64,000 bases of DNA from Lolium rigidum (taxonomy: Eukaryota; Streptophyta; Magnoliopsida; Poales; Poaceae). Positions 33,201 to 46,770 of this stretch are shown in pieces. Made by a program: the position numbers and the translations under genes. Location: NCBI RefSeq assembly GCF_022539505.1, contig NC_061514.1, forward strand, positions 246,810,124 through 246,874,123, read 5' to 3'. The notes beneath the pieces were generated by a model. That model did not search any database, was not told where the DNA came from, and saw nothing but the letters and a program-made list of their open reading frames with translations. Positions within the stretch are counted from its first letter, which is position 1, and the number at the start of each line of letters is the position of its first letter.

Positions 33201-36200
33201 CAGCTTTTCAGATGATTGGATATCTTAGATAATCATCGTCTCATTGCTTCTATTTGATGTTCTCACTTTTTTAATGATAATAGATGGTTGAAGGATGAGG
33301 TGGAGCCAACAAGTGCAGCAATAAAAATTGTGAGCAATTAGTCGGAAGGTGACCAATGTGGTTGTTTTTTACTACTGTTGCATATGAGAAATTTTGTTTT
33401 TTATTATGTGGTAGCCTGGAATTATAACTCATTGGTATTCTGAATTACAGGCTAGGCGCAGTCCATGCAACTGCTATGGACATTTAGATGGTGTCTCCTG
33501 AATCTGCTGAATTATGTATTGGAACCGATGGGGCAGGTCTATTCGACAACGTGCTATGTGTGTTTCTTCAGCCAGGATTAAGGTGCCCTGCTTACTGCGC
33601 TTCATAGTCTCCTAAAAGTCCTTTTATCGATAGAAATGCAGTCTGGTATTTTATAATCCAATGACTGCGGAGCTTTGGATAATGGAGCTACATTTGCATT
33701 GATTCAGCAGAAAACGGAGCTTTGCATTCACCCACACTATCCCTCTAAAGTGTTGGCATATAAATTCCACTGAAATATTATTGAATAATATTTGGAAAGC
33801 AATACACATTTGCTATATATGCTTAAATCTGATAGACATATTATCAGCAGGTGAAGTCATGTGGTACTTCAAGAAACAATTCTTTTCCTCTCTTTTTGTC
33901 CAAAATTCTATATGACCCTCCTGGATATTGAAAAAATGTTGGTCTAGGTATTTCTTGTATGCTTCAGCCTTGGAGACGCAAAATACATACTTTTTGTGTG
34001 TAAACTTTGTTGTTCTCTACATTATCGTTTCTAGCTTCTTGGTACATTCAGTTTTCTACTGTAGTTATCACCTTGAAAAGGGAATAACTTATCATGGGAT
34101 ATGTCTCAACCCTTAGTAAAGTGCAGTCACATGAATTTCTTATTCCCTTTTCACGGCTATTGGAGTAATTCAAATATTCACATTCATCTCTATTCAATGC
34201 TTGAAGTTTTCACCTTCTGAATTTACTATGACACTATTATTTCAGCTTCTGAATTATGAAATACTTGGCAAGTAGCTTATGCTTTTCCTGATTTTTTGGT
34301 ATCTCTGTGTCTGTGCTTGCAGTTTGACTATTTTAGCATCAACCACTGAAAATAATTGACTCACGTTATCTTCACTATTTCCCCCATTTGATTCTAGATG
34401 CTACATTTATCTCCAGTGTGTTCTAACATTTTGATATCGTTTTCTGTTTCCACTCATCTGTAAAGGAAATAATGTTTGCGTTATCATGTTTTGTTAAACC
34501 TATACAGGATTAGAATTACCATAAAGTGACGGATTACATGTACATAGCATCAATCAATTTGTACGGACAATTCATATAAATAAGATTTTCTTAAATTTGA
34601 TCCAGTTCAATCCATAAATATGTTTCTTTGTGTGAAATTTCTTTTCCTTGAATTCATAGCTTAAATTCTGCTCATAATTGAGAGAATTGGAGATGGATGC
34701 TATGATGGCAATTGCTACTGTAAGTGTGATAAGCTGGTGCCCTATTCTATCCTAACCCTGCTATCTTATCTATATGTAATTTATTATTCTCACTGGTTGT
34801 CTTATTGCGAAACTGCTCTAATATTCCAACATTTTTTGGTTGGTAAAAGTGGTAGTTAGGCTTGATTTTGCAAAACTCTATGCTGGCCATGAAATTCTTG
34901 AGGACCAATAAAATATGAAAACCATTATTTGCTAAATTTAGTTGCTGATGTAGTTCTTTTATGAAATGGTGCTTACGGGGTTTTAGGGCATGTACTCTAT
35001 GTTGGATGAGCATGCTCAAGATAGGTATCTGAGCTCCAAGATTTTATTGGGAAGCCAAATTGCTGCATTCAAGATAGGTTATGCATTTACACGATCATGT
35101 GCTAAATGCCTTTCGATCATTCTGCTAAAGATATGCTAGGAAAGTAGGCTGATATTATGGTTATAGAATCTTATGCATATTAGATTCTTTTGTGTATACC
35201 TACACAGCCGGCTTTTATGGTTTTCTGAACTATGGACACTGATTGATTTAGCTAATAAGATGATTTCTTCATTTTTCATCGTTGGATGCAAGCAATTTTA
35301 TCCCATGGGGCTCTCAGCTCATCCGTTTCTCTCTCCCTACTAATATAGGTGCATCTCCATAGTCATATTTCCCTCCATCATTTCCTTTCATAAAGGTCAA
35401 TGTTCACGTTCCTGTCCACATGTGCCTTCCCACCTCTGTTTCTCTAATTAAAAACTTGTGTATTGCTCATTTGGAGTTGATGATTAAGATTCATGAGCAA
35501 AAAAATATTCCGTGGATATTATCTTAGTTAGTCCTGATTACACCCGAGTGTGCAATTGAGCACTTACATTAGCTATTTTGTGGGCGACGGCACGCGAGGA
35601 GATTGGTTGGGCGGCGTGAATGGAGATAGAGGTTATGAATTATTTTAGATAGTGCTAGGAATTATTTAGCCAACTCTACATTTTAGTGTGCTCCTTCGCT
35701 ATGAATTATTTACTATCATGCACATGTGTTGAGAGAAGAAGAGCAAATTATTTTGTAGAAGGAACAAAATACACAATCACAACTACTCTGCATTTCACTC
35801 GTCGATTTGCTCTTTCAGGTGCTCCCAGAGTGGCTCGATTCTTCTTCACGCGTCGCGGAAGGCTTCATTGCGCCTTGCCGAAAGGTTGTCCTCTAGATTG
35901 CTGGCCGTATTGGTACCAGGTAGAGATATATACCTCAAGCTTTTACTCGGGCATCGATTCTACTTAGGCATAACGAAAATATACTGTACTGTACATATCG
36001 ATAGGCTATTGAGGAACTGTACCTAAGCTGGCTTAGTTCTGCGGGGACTCCACTATTGATTGGCTACCAAAAACAAAACAATTACACTAGTCCTGTTGAG
36101 TATCATTGTCAATAGATTGTTGTCAAGGTCGAGTGTGTGCCCTCAAGCACATGTAGCAATAACTAGGGTACTTCTTGTCCTTCGAGCATAGTTAGTATAA

Positions 36201-36952
36201 GTCATCCGCAAGTAAGACCTGGGGTGCTTTCCTTCTAACTGTTAGATGGCATCACCTATTTATTTATTGATATCATTTTGAGAATATATACTTATCGATT
36301 TCTTGGTCTCGGCAGGACACAAAATCTATGTCCTTTGTCGAACTCTTACAAAACTAATTATATATTTTCTAATAATAGATCAGCTAATCCCTACCTAAAA
36401 CTACCTACATTTTTATTTATTCACCAATGGAGGCAACTCTTGAAGGTTGGGTTTCTTCTTATGATATATCCGGGTGCAAATTATACTCTTGGTTTATAAT
36501 ACTTTCATCTGATTACAACATTAGTATAATATTCCCTTTGTTTTCCAACCTCTTTTATTCCGTGATGTTCTTAATTTTGCTATAATTACTACATTTATTT
36601 GCTATGTGATAGCCTAATGGAAGTTGTCGAGATGGAAGCTGTCAAGATCCTGCCCAGTGTCATGCTGGAAGCTATGTTGCAGAAGCTGCACCTTTTAGCG
36701 GTGCAGCTACCTATTAGAATTATTTTTTTTGTGCGTAGTGGTTTTTAAAGACTGAATTGAGGCGAGCTTATTTAGATGTACTTTTGTTTTTTTAGCATAA
36801 AAGTGTTAATATATTTCGCTCTTTCCTTGATTGTGTATAAGCATTGTTGTTCTATTCTGATTTCGTGTGTTCAATTTTTACTGACTTTGTTTGCTAAATC
36901 CTATAAAACTTATTTCCATTTACACGTAGATCAGTTCGATTTTCACGGGATC
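30241..36952 (+). other. Gene-like but non-coding tract, probable Helitron cargo
   Basis: A GC-rich block (30430-31230) resembles a CpG-rich first exon and is followed by 5.5 kb of AT-rich, intron-like DNA. Several exon-like pieces with good splice signals are visible: donor GCAG|GTGAGT at 31346, acceptor near 32697 with donor CAAG|GTAATA at 32831, acceptor GAATTACAG near 33451, and a block at 35818-35920 ending CCAG|GTAGAG. None keeps a long open frame or a recognised domain. The tract ends at the Helitron-type terminus at 36980. I infer captured gene fragments; a decayed host non-coding gene is the alternative. Confidence 0.35.
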
Positions 36953-36980
36953 GTGCGCCAAGGCGCACATCTAAATCTAG
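36953..36980 (+). mobile_element. Helitron-type 3' terminus (hairpin plus CTAG end)
   Basis: GTGCGCC-AA-GGCGCAC forms a perfect 7-bp hairpin at 36953-36968. The 12 nt ATCTAAATCTAG follow and are followed by T. A short GC hairpin about 10-12 nt before a CTRR end, inserted next to T, is the signature of Helitrons. The 5' TC end was not located. Confidence 0.55.
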
Positions 36981-37145
36981 TAGTAGCAATGACTGGACGC
37001 CCGTTAACGCTCAATAGTTTGAACGGTGTGAGTCCTGACACGGATACAAGCATTGGCGATTTACGCAAAAATAACTTTTTTCTAAAAGAAAAGCACAGAC
37101 TAACCCTCTGACCGAACTATTTCACCCATCTAACCCTTTTGTGTG

Positions 37146-37558
37146 GGACACAGATCAGGTTGCATGTCACCGTGTGACATGCGGTCTAAATTCAAATTTA
37201 AACATTGCAAAAAAATCTGAAAAAAAATCATGCATGTTCACAACACATATGAAGATAACCCCTAAAAATTTCAGATCAAAATTCGAAACATACATCGAGA
37301 AATAAAAAAGAGAAACTCAGATGTGAATAGTCTACAGAGAAACTCATATTTGAATTCGAGAACTATTCATGATAGATTTCTCTTTTTTGTTTCTCGATAT
37401 ATGTTCCGAATTTTGATCTGAAATTTTTAGGGGTTATTTTAATATGTGATGTGAACATGCATGATTTTTTTCAGATTTTTTCGCAATGTTTAAATTTGAA
37501 TTTAGGCCGCATGTCACATGGTGACATGCAAAAGGTGCATGTCACCTGATCTGTATCC
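37146..37558. mobile_element. Long-TIR fold-back MITE (Mutator- or hAT-type)
   Basis: The ends read GGACACAGATCAGG on the left and, in reverse, GGATACAGATCAGG on the right. Almost the whole element is two inverted arms of roughly 165-180 bp around a 50-60 bp loop (about 37320-37375). TTTGTGTG is duplicated at 37138-37145 and 37559-37566. The next base is G on both sides, so an 8-bp (hAT) or 9-bp (Mutator) duplication cannot be separated. It has no coding capacity. A transcript would fold into a near-perfect hairpin. Confidence 0.88.
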
Positions 37559-38264
37559 TTTGTGTGGTGTCCTTCCCATCGGCGCCACACCTCACTGTGT
37601 GACGCCCATGCGAGCAGCGCCACACATCCATGCCGACGTGGCGCGGTCGACGCTGCCCGCGGTTGACCAGCTGACGTGGCAGGATGTGTGGCGCCGCTCG
37701 CATGGACGCCACACTTTGAATGTGTGGCGCCGCTCGGAAGGGCGCCACACATCCTGTTATGTGTGGCACCCGCCCCAGCCCGACCCCTCCTCACTTCTCC
37801 TCTCTGTTTTGGCTGAAGAACAAGGCGGCCCGGCGGTTCCTCCTCCGCCCCACCCTCTCCCCCCACCAAATCCACCATCAAATCATTAGATCTGCCCGGG
37901 CATTCTCTTCCCAATCCCTTCCTCAAGGTATTCTCCCTCGATCCCCTTCGTTTCATCCATGATTTTCTCGGATTTAATTCGATTTAGACATGGAACCCTA
38001 GATATGAAAATCTTAGAACTTGAATCCATGTGCTCATGTATGTGTTGAAATCCATATTCTCATGTATCTATGTGTTGAAACCCTAGATTTGTTGAAACCC
38101 TGGACATCAAATTTCAATGAATGTGTATGTGTGATGGCTTATTTGGATATGAATTCTCATGTATGTGTGATGTATATGTGATCTAGATATATTCTCATGT
38201 ATGTGTTGCTCATATTTGTTAGTGGAACCAAAATTTAGTAGTTCTTATTGTGTGTATTTGTAGG

Positions 38265-38524
38265 ATGGTGTGGCTCATAGATCGTGAGTATGACAAGGAT
38301 CAACGGGCTATTCATATGATAGAAAAGGGGAAGGTACTAATATTTAGTTTTGTTAACACCTCTTGTTTTATTCCATTTGATATGGCATAATATTGTGTGT
38401 ATGGATGTGCTCGTAGGTTCTTGAGCCCTTGAAGATTTGTTACCACGGTAGCATCAAGGACATGCCATATGACGAGCGGTACACGAAGGTCATCCAGCCT
38501 ACCGGTCTTCTCCCCTTCATCACA
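38265..38524 (+). pseudogene. Plant mobile domain (MAIN-like / 'phosphatase 7 long form') gene fragment, truncated
   Basis: A TTTGTAG acceptor leads to an ATG at 38265. Exon 38265-38333 (MVWLIDREYDKDQ...) ends GGAAG|GTACTA. The next exon starts after TCGTAG at 38417 and encodes LKICYHGSIKDMPYDERYT and QPTGLLPFIT, the conserved start of the plant mobile domain. The frame continues cleanly across the intron. It is cut at codon 59 by the LARD insertion (TGTGGTGACC at 38525). In grasses such domains are commonly carried by Mutator-like elements, which fits the leader upstream. It is non-functional as seen in this window. Confidence 0.7.
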
Positions 38525-41500
38525 TGTGGTGACCCAGCATATCACTGCATGGTGTAGTATGCAAATCGTTGACATAACACCAATGAAACACTGTTCCACT
38601 AGTATTGCATCGCTCAAAGTGGTACAACAGAAACATATGCGGGTCCAAGGCACGTCTATAGAATTACAACACCGACTCTTTACAGAAGATCAACATAGCC
38701 TCCTACTTTACAATGAGGTAAGACTGCAAATAAACTCCAGAAGAACGACTTGTAGTCTAAACTTACCACGAACTCTATCTATGGATAATTTTACTAGCTA
38801 TAAAGGCTATGTTTGGATTCTAACTAAATCGGAGCTAGGTTTAGGGAGCTAGTTGCCTTCTATTGCTAATCTAGGGTTTCTCCTTGTTGGATGTGGTATT
38901 TGACTCTTCTGACAAGGTCTTGTTCCTTGAAGTAGTTGTTGACTCCTCGGCCTTTGAGTTGCACTATAGATTCTCCTTTGATGCCTCCATATCTAAGCAG
39001 GGGATTTAAGGTGGGATGAGTACAAGCGTACTCAACAAGTTCATTATAGGAAAGAGGTGTTTAAGGCACTAGCTACAGCCATGGACCAGAAAGTCCAAGG
39101 CAATGCAGGTTTTTGTAATCATTTCTTCAAAAGGTTGCTTTTATTCCGAAGAGCTATGTCCGTCAGCCTTCACCGGGTGTCTAGAACTTCATGGAGTTCC
39201 TTTTCGTCCGCTTTCGCAGTTCCATAACCCGGAACAGGGTGTGAGAGGTCACGATTTGATACACTCTGCAGAGGTGTGTTACTTTACCCATAAGAGTTCT
39301 TATCCTTGTTGCCAACCGGGCTTAAGACTCCGTCCACACTTCCTTGGTGTGAGGCCAGCTATAAGTCATAGCCAATCACTGGGCCTTCCCGCGACCCCGC
39401 ATACCCACCCTTTTGTAAGTCTGTCCTGTCCTTTATCTATAGGTAGACCGACCCAAGCAAAATGTCCTCCCCTATACCATAATGGTAGACCGTTCCGGAC
39501 ATTTTCCATGCCCTGTCCTTTACACTATAGATAGACCGACCCATACAACCCTTACAATCCCTACATTCCGCAGTAGAAGCAATGGATCTCTCCCCGGGGC
39601 TTCCTCCCTGTCTAAGCAAGTACATGCTGGCCACCTGCAGTTGTACCCGTTGGTATGCGAGAGGAAAAAGAACAGCTGACTACTCCGTCCCACTACAGAT
39701 CTTATGGTGAACACAAGTATTACGACACAAGAATCACCGGACGACATTTGTTGTTAATTCTAGGTGGATACAAACCCATTGCAATGGAACCTCCACCATA
39801 CTCATACCATGGTTCCATTGCCCACCACATAGTCATATTCATAGTTATGAAATTAGCATTTTTTTTCATGCAATAGTGATAAGTATAGTATTTTGCAGGT
39901 AATTTGATAAAAATACTCAAATTGACATGAGCAAGCGATGAACTTGCCTTTATTGACTGCAAGATTATGCAGGCAAGGTCTCCGATACATAATAACTCCA
40001 AATTCTGAAATAGCATCATCGTCCGGTAAGGACGATGTTTAAAAGATTGGCAAGGATGCAATAATGCATAAGTATGAGATGCAATCGCTCTAAGCGTGAC
40101 CTAACCCCGATGATTTAGGATTAGTGAGTTGGTATGATTGGTTTAGGGTGTATTGCACTTTTTAGAGTGATACACAAACAAGGTTCTTATTAGGGTTTTG
40201 TTGTCTTAGAATCATAAACAAATGGTAAAATGCATAATAACAATCATACACACCAAGGGACAGTAGTTGTATAATAAGTAAAGGGTAGTTTTCAATTTTA
40301 AGTCCTATAGTGTATGGTTGATGATTCCTTGTTATATACTTCAAAAGAATAACCTTTGAAGAACATGTTAATTAGGAAACAATAGGTATTTGAAGTAGAA
40401 ACTATTTGCTTCTATGGTTTACCATGGTTCTCAATTGAGTTTCCTAATTAAGTATTGTATGGATCACACTAAGGTGGGATTGAGTTCCTAGTCATGTAAT
40501 GGTTGCATGGTTTGGTTAAGCAAGGGCATACTAAGCAATTGATTATAATTGGTTTCTACCATGGTTGTTTATATCTTACGGGTGATAGTTGACTAGGGTT
40601 TATAGGTCCTATTAGGCAGGACTGATGATGATTCTTTATTTTCTTCAAAAGAATAACTTTTGAAGAACATATTATTGAAGTAATAAGAAGTATTTCAATT
40701 ATGGTTGAGGTTGTCTAGGGTTTGGTATTGGATTCACTAAGTAAATAATAGTTGGTTCCTAAATAGGATGATTCATAAGTATCTAACACTAGTAGGATTT
40801 TGTAGAGTATGGTATGTAAGGGAAAACATCAATCATGGTTACTATTAGAGTTGATCAAATTGGTTTGATACTAAAGGTGGTCAATTAAGTATGATGACCT
40901 TGGTAATAGGAATTAGGGTTTACACTTGCTTGACCCTATTTGATCATCTAGGTTTGATGGGTATGCATACATGGAATACTAAATTCTTAGTGGTAGGGCT
41001 CCTACATTTTATGTGGACATTGCAAGTAATTAGGTTCTATTATGGTTCTATGATTTAAAAGAAATTAAGACGATCACATGGTATAACCTAGGGTTTAGGT
41101 TTAGAAACAAATTAGGGTTCATATAAAATACTAGAGTTAGGGTTTTAGGGTTCCACATGAAATGATGAGGTTGTAATCTTTATTACATGGAATTAAGGTT
41201 TCCTATTTGTGATGCAACTCTTAAGTTAATAATTTGATTATGGAGTTGAAGTTATTAATAACTTTAAATTGAAAATAATATTGGACTTGGCATTTTATTA
41301 TTTTAAAGAATTAATAATTAAGACAATTATTAATTAGGGTTTAAATCCTTTTAATAAGGATTTAATAAGTTAGTAATAAAGGAAAATTAGTTTTAATGTT
41401 TTCCTTATTTTGTTACTCATTTTTGTTTATTTTAGAAAATTTAACTAATTATTGAATTTGATCTGAATTTAGAATAAAAGAAAACACTTAATTAATAAGT

Positions 41501-44500
41501 TTAAAACACTTAATTTTTTATTAAAAATAAAAATTTCATATTATATTTTTATTGGATAGACTTTACTTTCAGAAGAATTTTGATATCTTATTTTTATTTT
41601 TAGGAGTTAAAATGAATTTTCTACATTTATTCAAAGTTTCACGTATTTTCTGGATTTAAATTAAAAATGTAAAAACTAAAGTCACCCGGGTTAAACTACC
41701 CACATAGTCACTGACCAGTGGGCCAGAACCACGTCAGCCGCCATGCGGCCTTTGACCAAGGTCAAAATCGCCGAGGTGGCGTTGGAGTGGCCAGCCGGCG
41801 GCCAGGCGAGGTTGATGCCGATGATTAGGCGCTCCCGCGTCTGTGCTGAGGTACTGGTTGGAGGCGCGGCGCTATGCTGAGCTTAAGGGTGGCGGCGCCC
41901 CCTCCTATTGGTCACCGGAGTAGCTCCAGCAAGCACAAACAGCGGCGGCGGACACGGGTGAACGGCGCGGCGACGCTACGGTGGGCTAGGGAGCAAGGCG
42001 AGCGTGCTATGCGGTAGATGAGCTCACCGCGAGCACGCCGGGCGTGTCGGCGAGGTCGGGGGAGGTCGCAGTCGTCGCCATTGGCTCCTTCCAGCGTCGG
42101 AGAAGACGATCAAGACGCGGATGCTCCAGGGCGTTCCAGCTCGATTCCTTCCGTATGTGGGGCAAGTCGACCATGGCGGTGACGATGGTGGTCACGGTGA
42201 GGCTGGGGATGGCTCCAGTCGGCGGCGACGAAGAACGACCGATGACTAGGGTTTCGACATGGACGAATTTGGAGCAGAGAGAGGAAAATGGAGCTAGGTT
42301 TTCGTCCAGGGTACTTACACGGCCCTCGTGGTCGTTGATGGTCGCCCAGGTCAACAACGGCTGCCGGGACATGGAGCTCGTCGTCGCCGTGGTGCTCTCC
42401 AGTGCGTCGACTGTGGCGAAGACGAAGACGAGGACTTCGTCTCCGATCTTATCCGCCCGAAACGGTACGTTGGGCTGGTTCTGGCGATGGCCTGGGCCGA
42501 GCGTTGGGCCGCTGCTTGGCTCGGTGGCCGTTCAGGTAAGCCAGGTGAGGTCCAGGTAAGCTCCTTCTCCATTTTTCTGTTTTTCTGTTTTCCTTTTTCT
42601 GTTTTCTGTTTTTATTTCTTGTTGATTCAAATTCTGTTTGAATTCAATTATGTTTTTAAAACTTTATTGTCTGAATTCTAATGTAATTCACCCAAGACAC
42701 TTTAAAGATTATTGTTGTGTATTATAAAATTTAATATGAATACTAAAACATCGATTTATTAATTATTTAATGGATTTGAATTAAATATTCATATAGGCAT
42801 GAATTGGAGTATTATCTTTGGAAATATTCAATTATTTTCCAAATGATAGTTTTCTTACTTAGTGATATGTAGAGTTTTATTTGGTGTTACCTTGCAAGAA
42901 ACAATTTCAAAGTAATATTTATTTATGGATTTCTAATAAGAAAGTGATTTAATGGCATGATTTCGTGTGCTAAAATATCTCTAAAGACTTGATCTCTTAT
43001 TTGAGAATTTGGTTTCTTGCATATGATTTTATGTGAGCACCTATTTGTTGAAGTCTTGTAATTTTTATTATAACCCTATTTCAAAATTAGCACTAGTGTT
43101 ATATTTTAATAACACCTTGAAATACCTAGAGTGGATAGTACTCTTTTCATGGTTTGGTCTTGGTTATAAGGATAAGTGGTTGATCACCACACATGGGTTT
43201 AATTATAGGATTTGGTACTAGGTGTTTCTTATGTTCAATAATTGAAGCATAGGATTTAATGAGAATGCAATTCTAGGGTTTCATTCATATTTACTTATCG
43301 TCTCATGGGTTGGAACTTAATTGGCTTAGGTTTTTGTTGTGATCACCCAAGTGATGCACAAACTAGGGTTGAAATATAGTTCTAGGTTAAAGAGATGAGA
43401 TGACACCATATTGTATTGGCTAGGGTTTACTCTCCCCTATGCATGATAAAATGGTTACTTGCTTAATATTTCATGTGCTCCTCTAGTTACTAGGGACTTG
43501 AGTATTGGTTTATCTTATACCAGTAGGCTACTATTATTATCTTTAATCTATCATGGAAGTATCTAGAGTGGCTATGGTTCTTATTATGGTTACCTTTGGT
43601 TATAAGGATGAATGGTTATTCACACCACATAAAATATAGGGTTTGGTTCTTATGGTTTCTCTTGTGTTCCTTAATTAAGGAATAAGTGGAATGTAGATGT
43701 GATAGGATTCTACTTATGATCACTAAGTGACTCTCAAGTTAGGATTGAGATATAAGTCCAGGGTTGCTTACTGGTGTTCTCCCTATGATTTCATGCGATA
43801 TGTGATATCTACTTATCTCCTAGGGTTTAACTTATCCTTATATATCTTCAAAGCATGGTCATGGATTATACATGATCAACTTATTCTTAATGTCTTCTAT
43901 CTCAAGTTCTTAGGGTTTATGATCATTACTCAATTTATAATGATCAAGGGTTTGGCTTCCTAAGGTATCTCTCATGAACTAGGTTTCTCACTTCAAAGAT
44001 CAAGTATTGTCTTGATCAACTAGGGTGTAGTAATTCTTTTATACTTCCATGGGTGGACATGGCTATGGTTACCTTAATAGTTTATATCCCAGGAGAATGC
44101 CCGAGATAATAACTTAGAGTTCTTTCCAAAGAATGATGCTATAATCATCTGGTTACATGGATAGTTCTCTCACTAAAATTCAAGTGTTGCCTCAACTAAC
44201 TTGAGTATAACACCATAGCTTGAGGTATCTTATATAGGAATGGATTATTCTAGGGTTTATGGTGTACTCACAAGATCTCATTAGTATGAAAAGGTTAAAT
44301 CTCCACCTGGACAACTGATGTCTACGCACGCTTCTATTCCTGTAGACAGTGTTGGGCCTCCAAGAGCAGAGGTTTGTAGAACGGCAGCAAGTTTCCCTTA
44401 AGTGAATCACCCAAGGTTTATCGAACTCAGGGAGGTAGAGGTCAAAGATATCCCTCTCAAGCAACCCTGCAATTAAGATACAAGAAGTCTCTTGTGTCCC

Positions 44501-46757
44501 CAACACACCTAATACACTTGTCAGATGTATAGGTGCACTAGTTCGGCGAAGAGATAGTGAAATACAAGTAATATGGATGATTATAAGTAGTAATTGCAAT
44601 CCGAAATAAATATGGCAGCAAGCGAACATGTAAGAGAACTTGTTGGAAACGGTGTTTCAATGCTTAGAAACAAGGCCTAGGGATCATACTTTCACTAGTG
44701 GACACTCTCAACAATGATCACATAACAATTAAATAACTTCTCCTCACTTGTGCTACTTTCAAACACTCTCTTGTTGGATAACAAACACTATTCATTGTGT
44801 AGGGCTATAAAAGCACACCTCAAGCCGGAGTAAACAAGCTCCACAACGTCCGGAGTTCATATTAAAGTAACCTCTAGAGTGCATAATAGACCGTTGCAAT
44901 TTAAACCGAGTACTAACATAGCATACACACTGTCACCAATAGCTATGAAAGGGGGAATAGATCACATCAATACTATCATAGTAATAGTTAACTTCATAAT
45001 CTACAAGTGATTACAATCATAACCTACGCCAAGTACTTCATGATGCACACACTGTCAACTTTACATCATGGAGGAGGAATAGACTACTTTAATAACATCA
45101 CTAGAGTAGCACATAGACTAATAGTGATACAAAGCTCATGATCACATAAAGATCACACCATGGGAGAGAGAGATGAACCACATAGCTACCGGTAGAGCCC
45201 TTAGCCTCGGGGGAGAACTACTCCCTCCTCATCATAGGAGACAACAACGGCGATGAAGATGGCGGTGGTGTCGATGGAGATGACTCCGGGGGCAATTCCC
45301 CGTCCCGGCGGCGTGCCGGAACAGAGACTTATGTCCCCCGAAACTTGTCTTCGCGATGGCGGTGGCTACGGAACTCTTCGTGGAATATCATCGGGTGTGT
45401 TAGGGTTTTCGCATCTGGGAGCATATATAGGCGAAGGGGCGATGTCGGTGGAGTCCCGAGGTGGGCTACCCACCAGGTGGCGCAGCCAGGGAGGGGCTCG
45501 CGCCCCCCTATGGTGTGGGCTCCTCGTGGCCCCCCTTCATCTCTCCTTCGGACTCCGTGAAGCCCCTGGAAAAATAAGAACGTGGCCTTTTGTTTCGTCC
45601 AATTCCGAGAATATTTCCTGTGTAGGATTTCTGAAACCAAAAACAGCAGAAAACAGGAACTGGCGCTTCGGCATCTTGTTAATAGGGTAGTTCCGGAAAA
45701 TGCATCAAAATGATATAAAGTATGGATAAAACATGTAGATATTGTCATAAAACTATCATGGAACATAAGAAATTATAGATACGTTGGAGACGTATCAACA
45801 ACTTAGTTGAATTTGTCTCTACTTTCCTTCATCAATTCATGGATAGGTTATTATTCCATTTGATATTTGGTCATCTCACCACTCCAAGATGAAATGGTTT
45901 ATCTCCTAATACTTGAGTTCAAAGGTTGTCCTTGATTCTTAAATAGGTAAAGCTAAGGTTGACATCAACGGTTTCTCTCACTTGGAAATGACTTGAATAA
46001 TATCTCAAGGTTGTGCTCCAAATATAATGATGTGGTGCCCAATATCTATGGTTAACATTTGTGGATTCTCTCTCTAGGGAATGTCTTGAATAATACCCTA
46101 GGGTTCTTCTTAAAGATGATGATGAGAGTAATTGGATGTATATCCAAGGTTTAGTTCAAAGTTAATAGTGCTTCTCTAATAGATATAGAACTCTCTCCCT
46201 CCTCTAGGTTTTGATGTATAATAATTTGAATAGAGAAGAATGTAGCAAATGGAAACTAGGGAACATTTCTAGAGTTGAGATCCTTGTCATGATTCCAAGG
46301 ATGAAGTAGAATGAATACCATGAGATTCATGGTAGGAACAAGGATTAGTTTAAGACATGGAAAAGATAAGTCACGAATGATTTCTCCATTTTATTATTAC
46401 TTGATATCCAATTGAATAGATGTTCATATGTTATGACAAGGAAGAACATATTATAATCTTTGATAAGATCAAGTAACTGATCATTGATAAAAGTATTGTT
46501 GTGTTGATTTTAGTTCCATTTGATCTAACCCCTTAGATCAAATCATCTCTACAAAAACAAGGTTTTAGCAAAGGTCACATTGAGGTTTATAGCACTTGGC
46601 TTGATGATCTACTTCAATTCCATCAAGGTCAAGTGAAACTTCAGTTACTGTGACATGGTACTTGAAAGCGCGAAAATTCCCCGGATTTTCTATGCATGAA
46701 TGCAATGCACACATCTGTTTCCTCTCTTTTTGTAACCCCAAATCCTGGGATATTACA
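38525..46757 (-). repeat. 3' LTR of the giant element
   Basis: No gene is present. ORFs such as 39103-39534 recur in the right copy at 51814-52245 because the DNA is repeated, and they have no domain. It includes a very AT-rich tract at 41160-41690 and a GC-rich block at 41700-42560, and is interrupted by the solo LTR at 44316-45797. Confidence 0.7.
44316..45797 (-). mobile_element. Solo LTR, same family as the insertion at 12563
   Basis: ACAAC is duplicated at 44311-44315 and 45798-45802. The 1,482-bp unit runs TGATGTCTACGCACGC to GAGACGTATCA. It has no internal region, primer site or second LTR, so it is a solo LTR left by LTR-LTR recombination. Orientation is minus, judged from the TGATACGTC start of the Athila LTR at 59390. 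Confidence 0.9.
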
Positions 46758-46770
46758 GTCTCTCCCCCTT
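46758..46770 (-). other. Polypurine tract of the giant element
   Basis: On the minus strand AAGGGGGAGAGAC directly precedes the TGTAATATCC LTR start, the normal plus-strand primer position. Confidence 0.7.

Larger units (their letters stand above)
37080..38524 (+). mobile_element. Mutator-like element remnant carrying a plant-mobile-domain gene
   Basis: The tract has a leader with repeated GTGTGGCGCC / GGCGCCACAC motifs (37581-37770), a 5' UTR-like CT-rich block (37770-37920), and the first coding exons of a plant mobile domain protein. It is cut at 38524 by the LARD element and hosts a fold-back MITE at 37146-37558. Its left TIR was not defined, so the start is approximate. Confidence 0.45.

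Noticed and set aside
39103..39534. 143-codon ORF also present at 51814-52245
   Set aside because: The recurrence is explained by the two LTR copies; other frames are equally similar and no domain is present.
42044..42681. GC-rich ORFs (171 and 117 codons) that could be a host gene
   Set aside because: They lie within the 3' LTR of the giant element and have no recognisable domain or splice structure.
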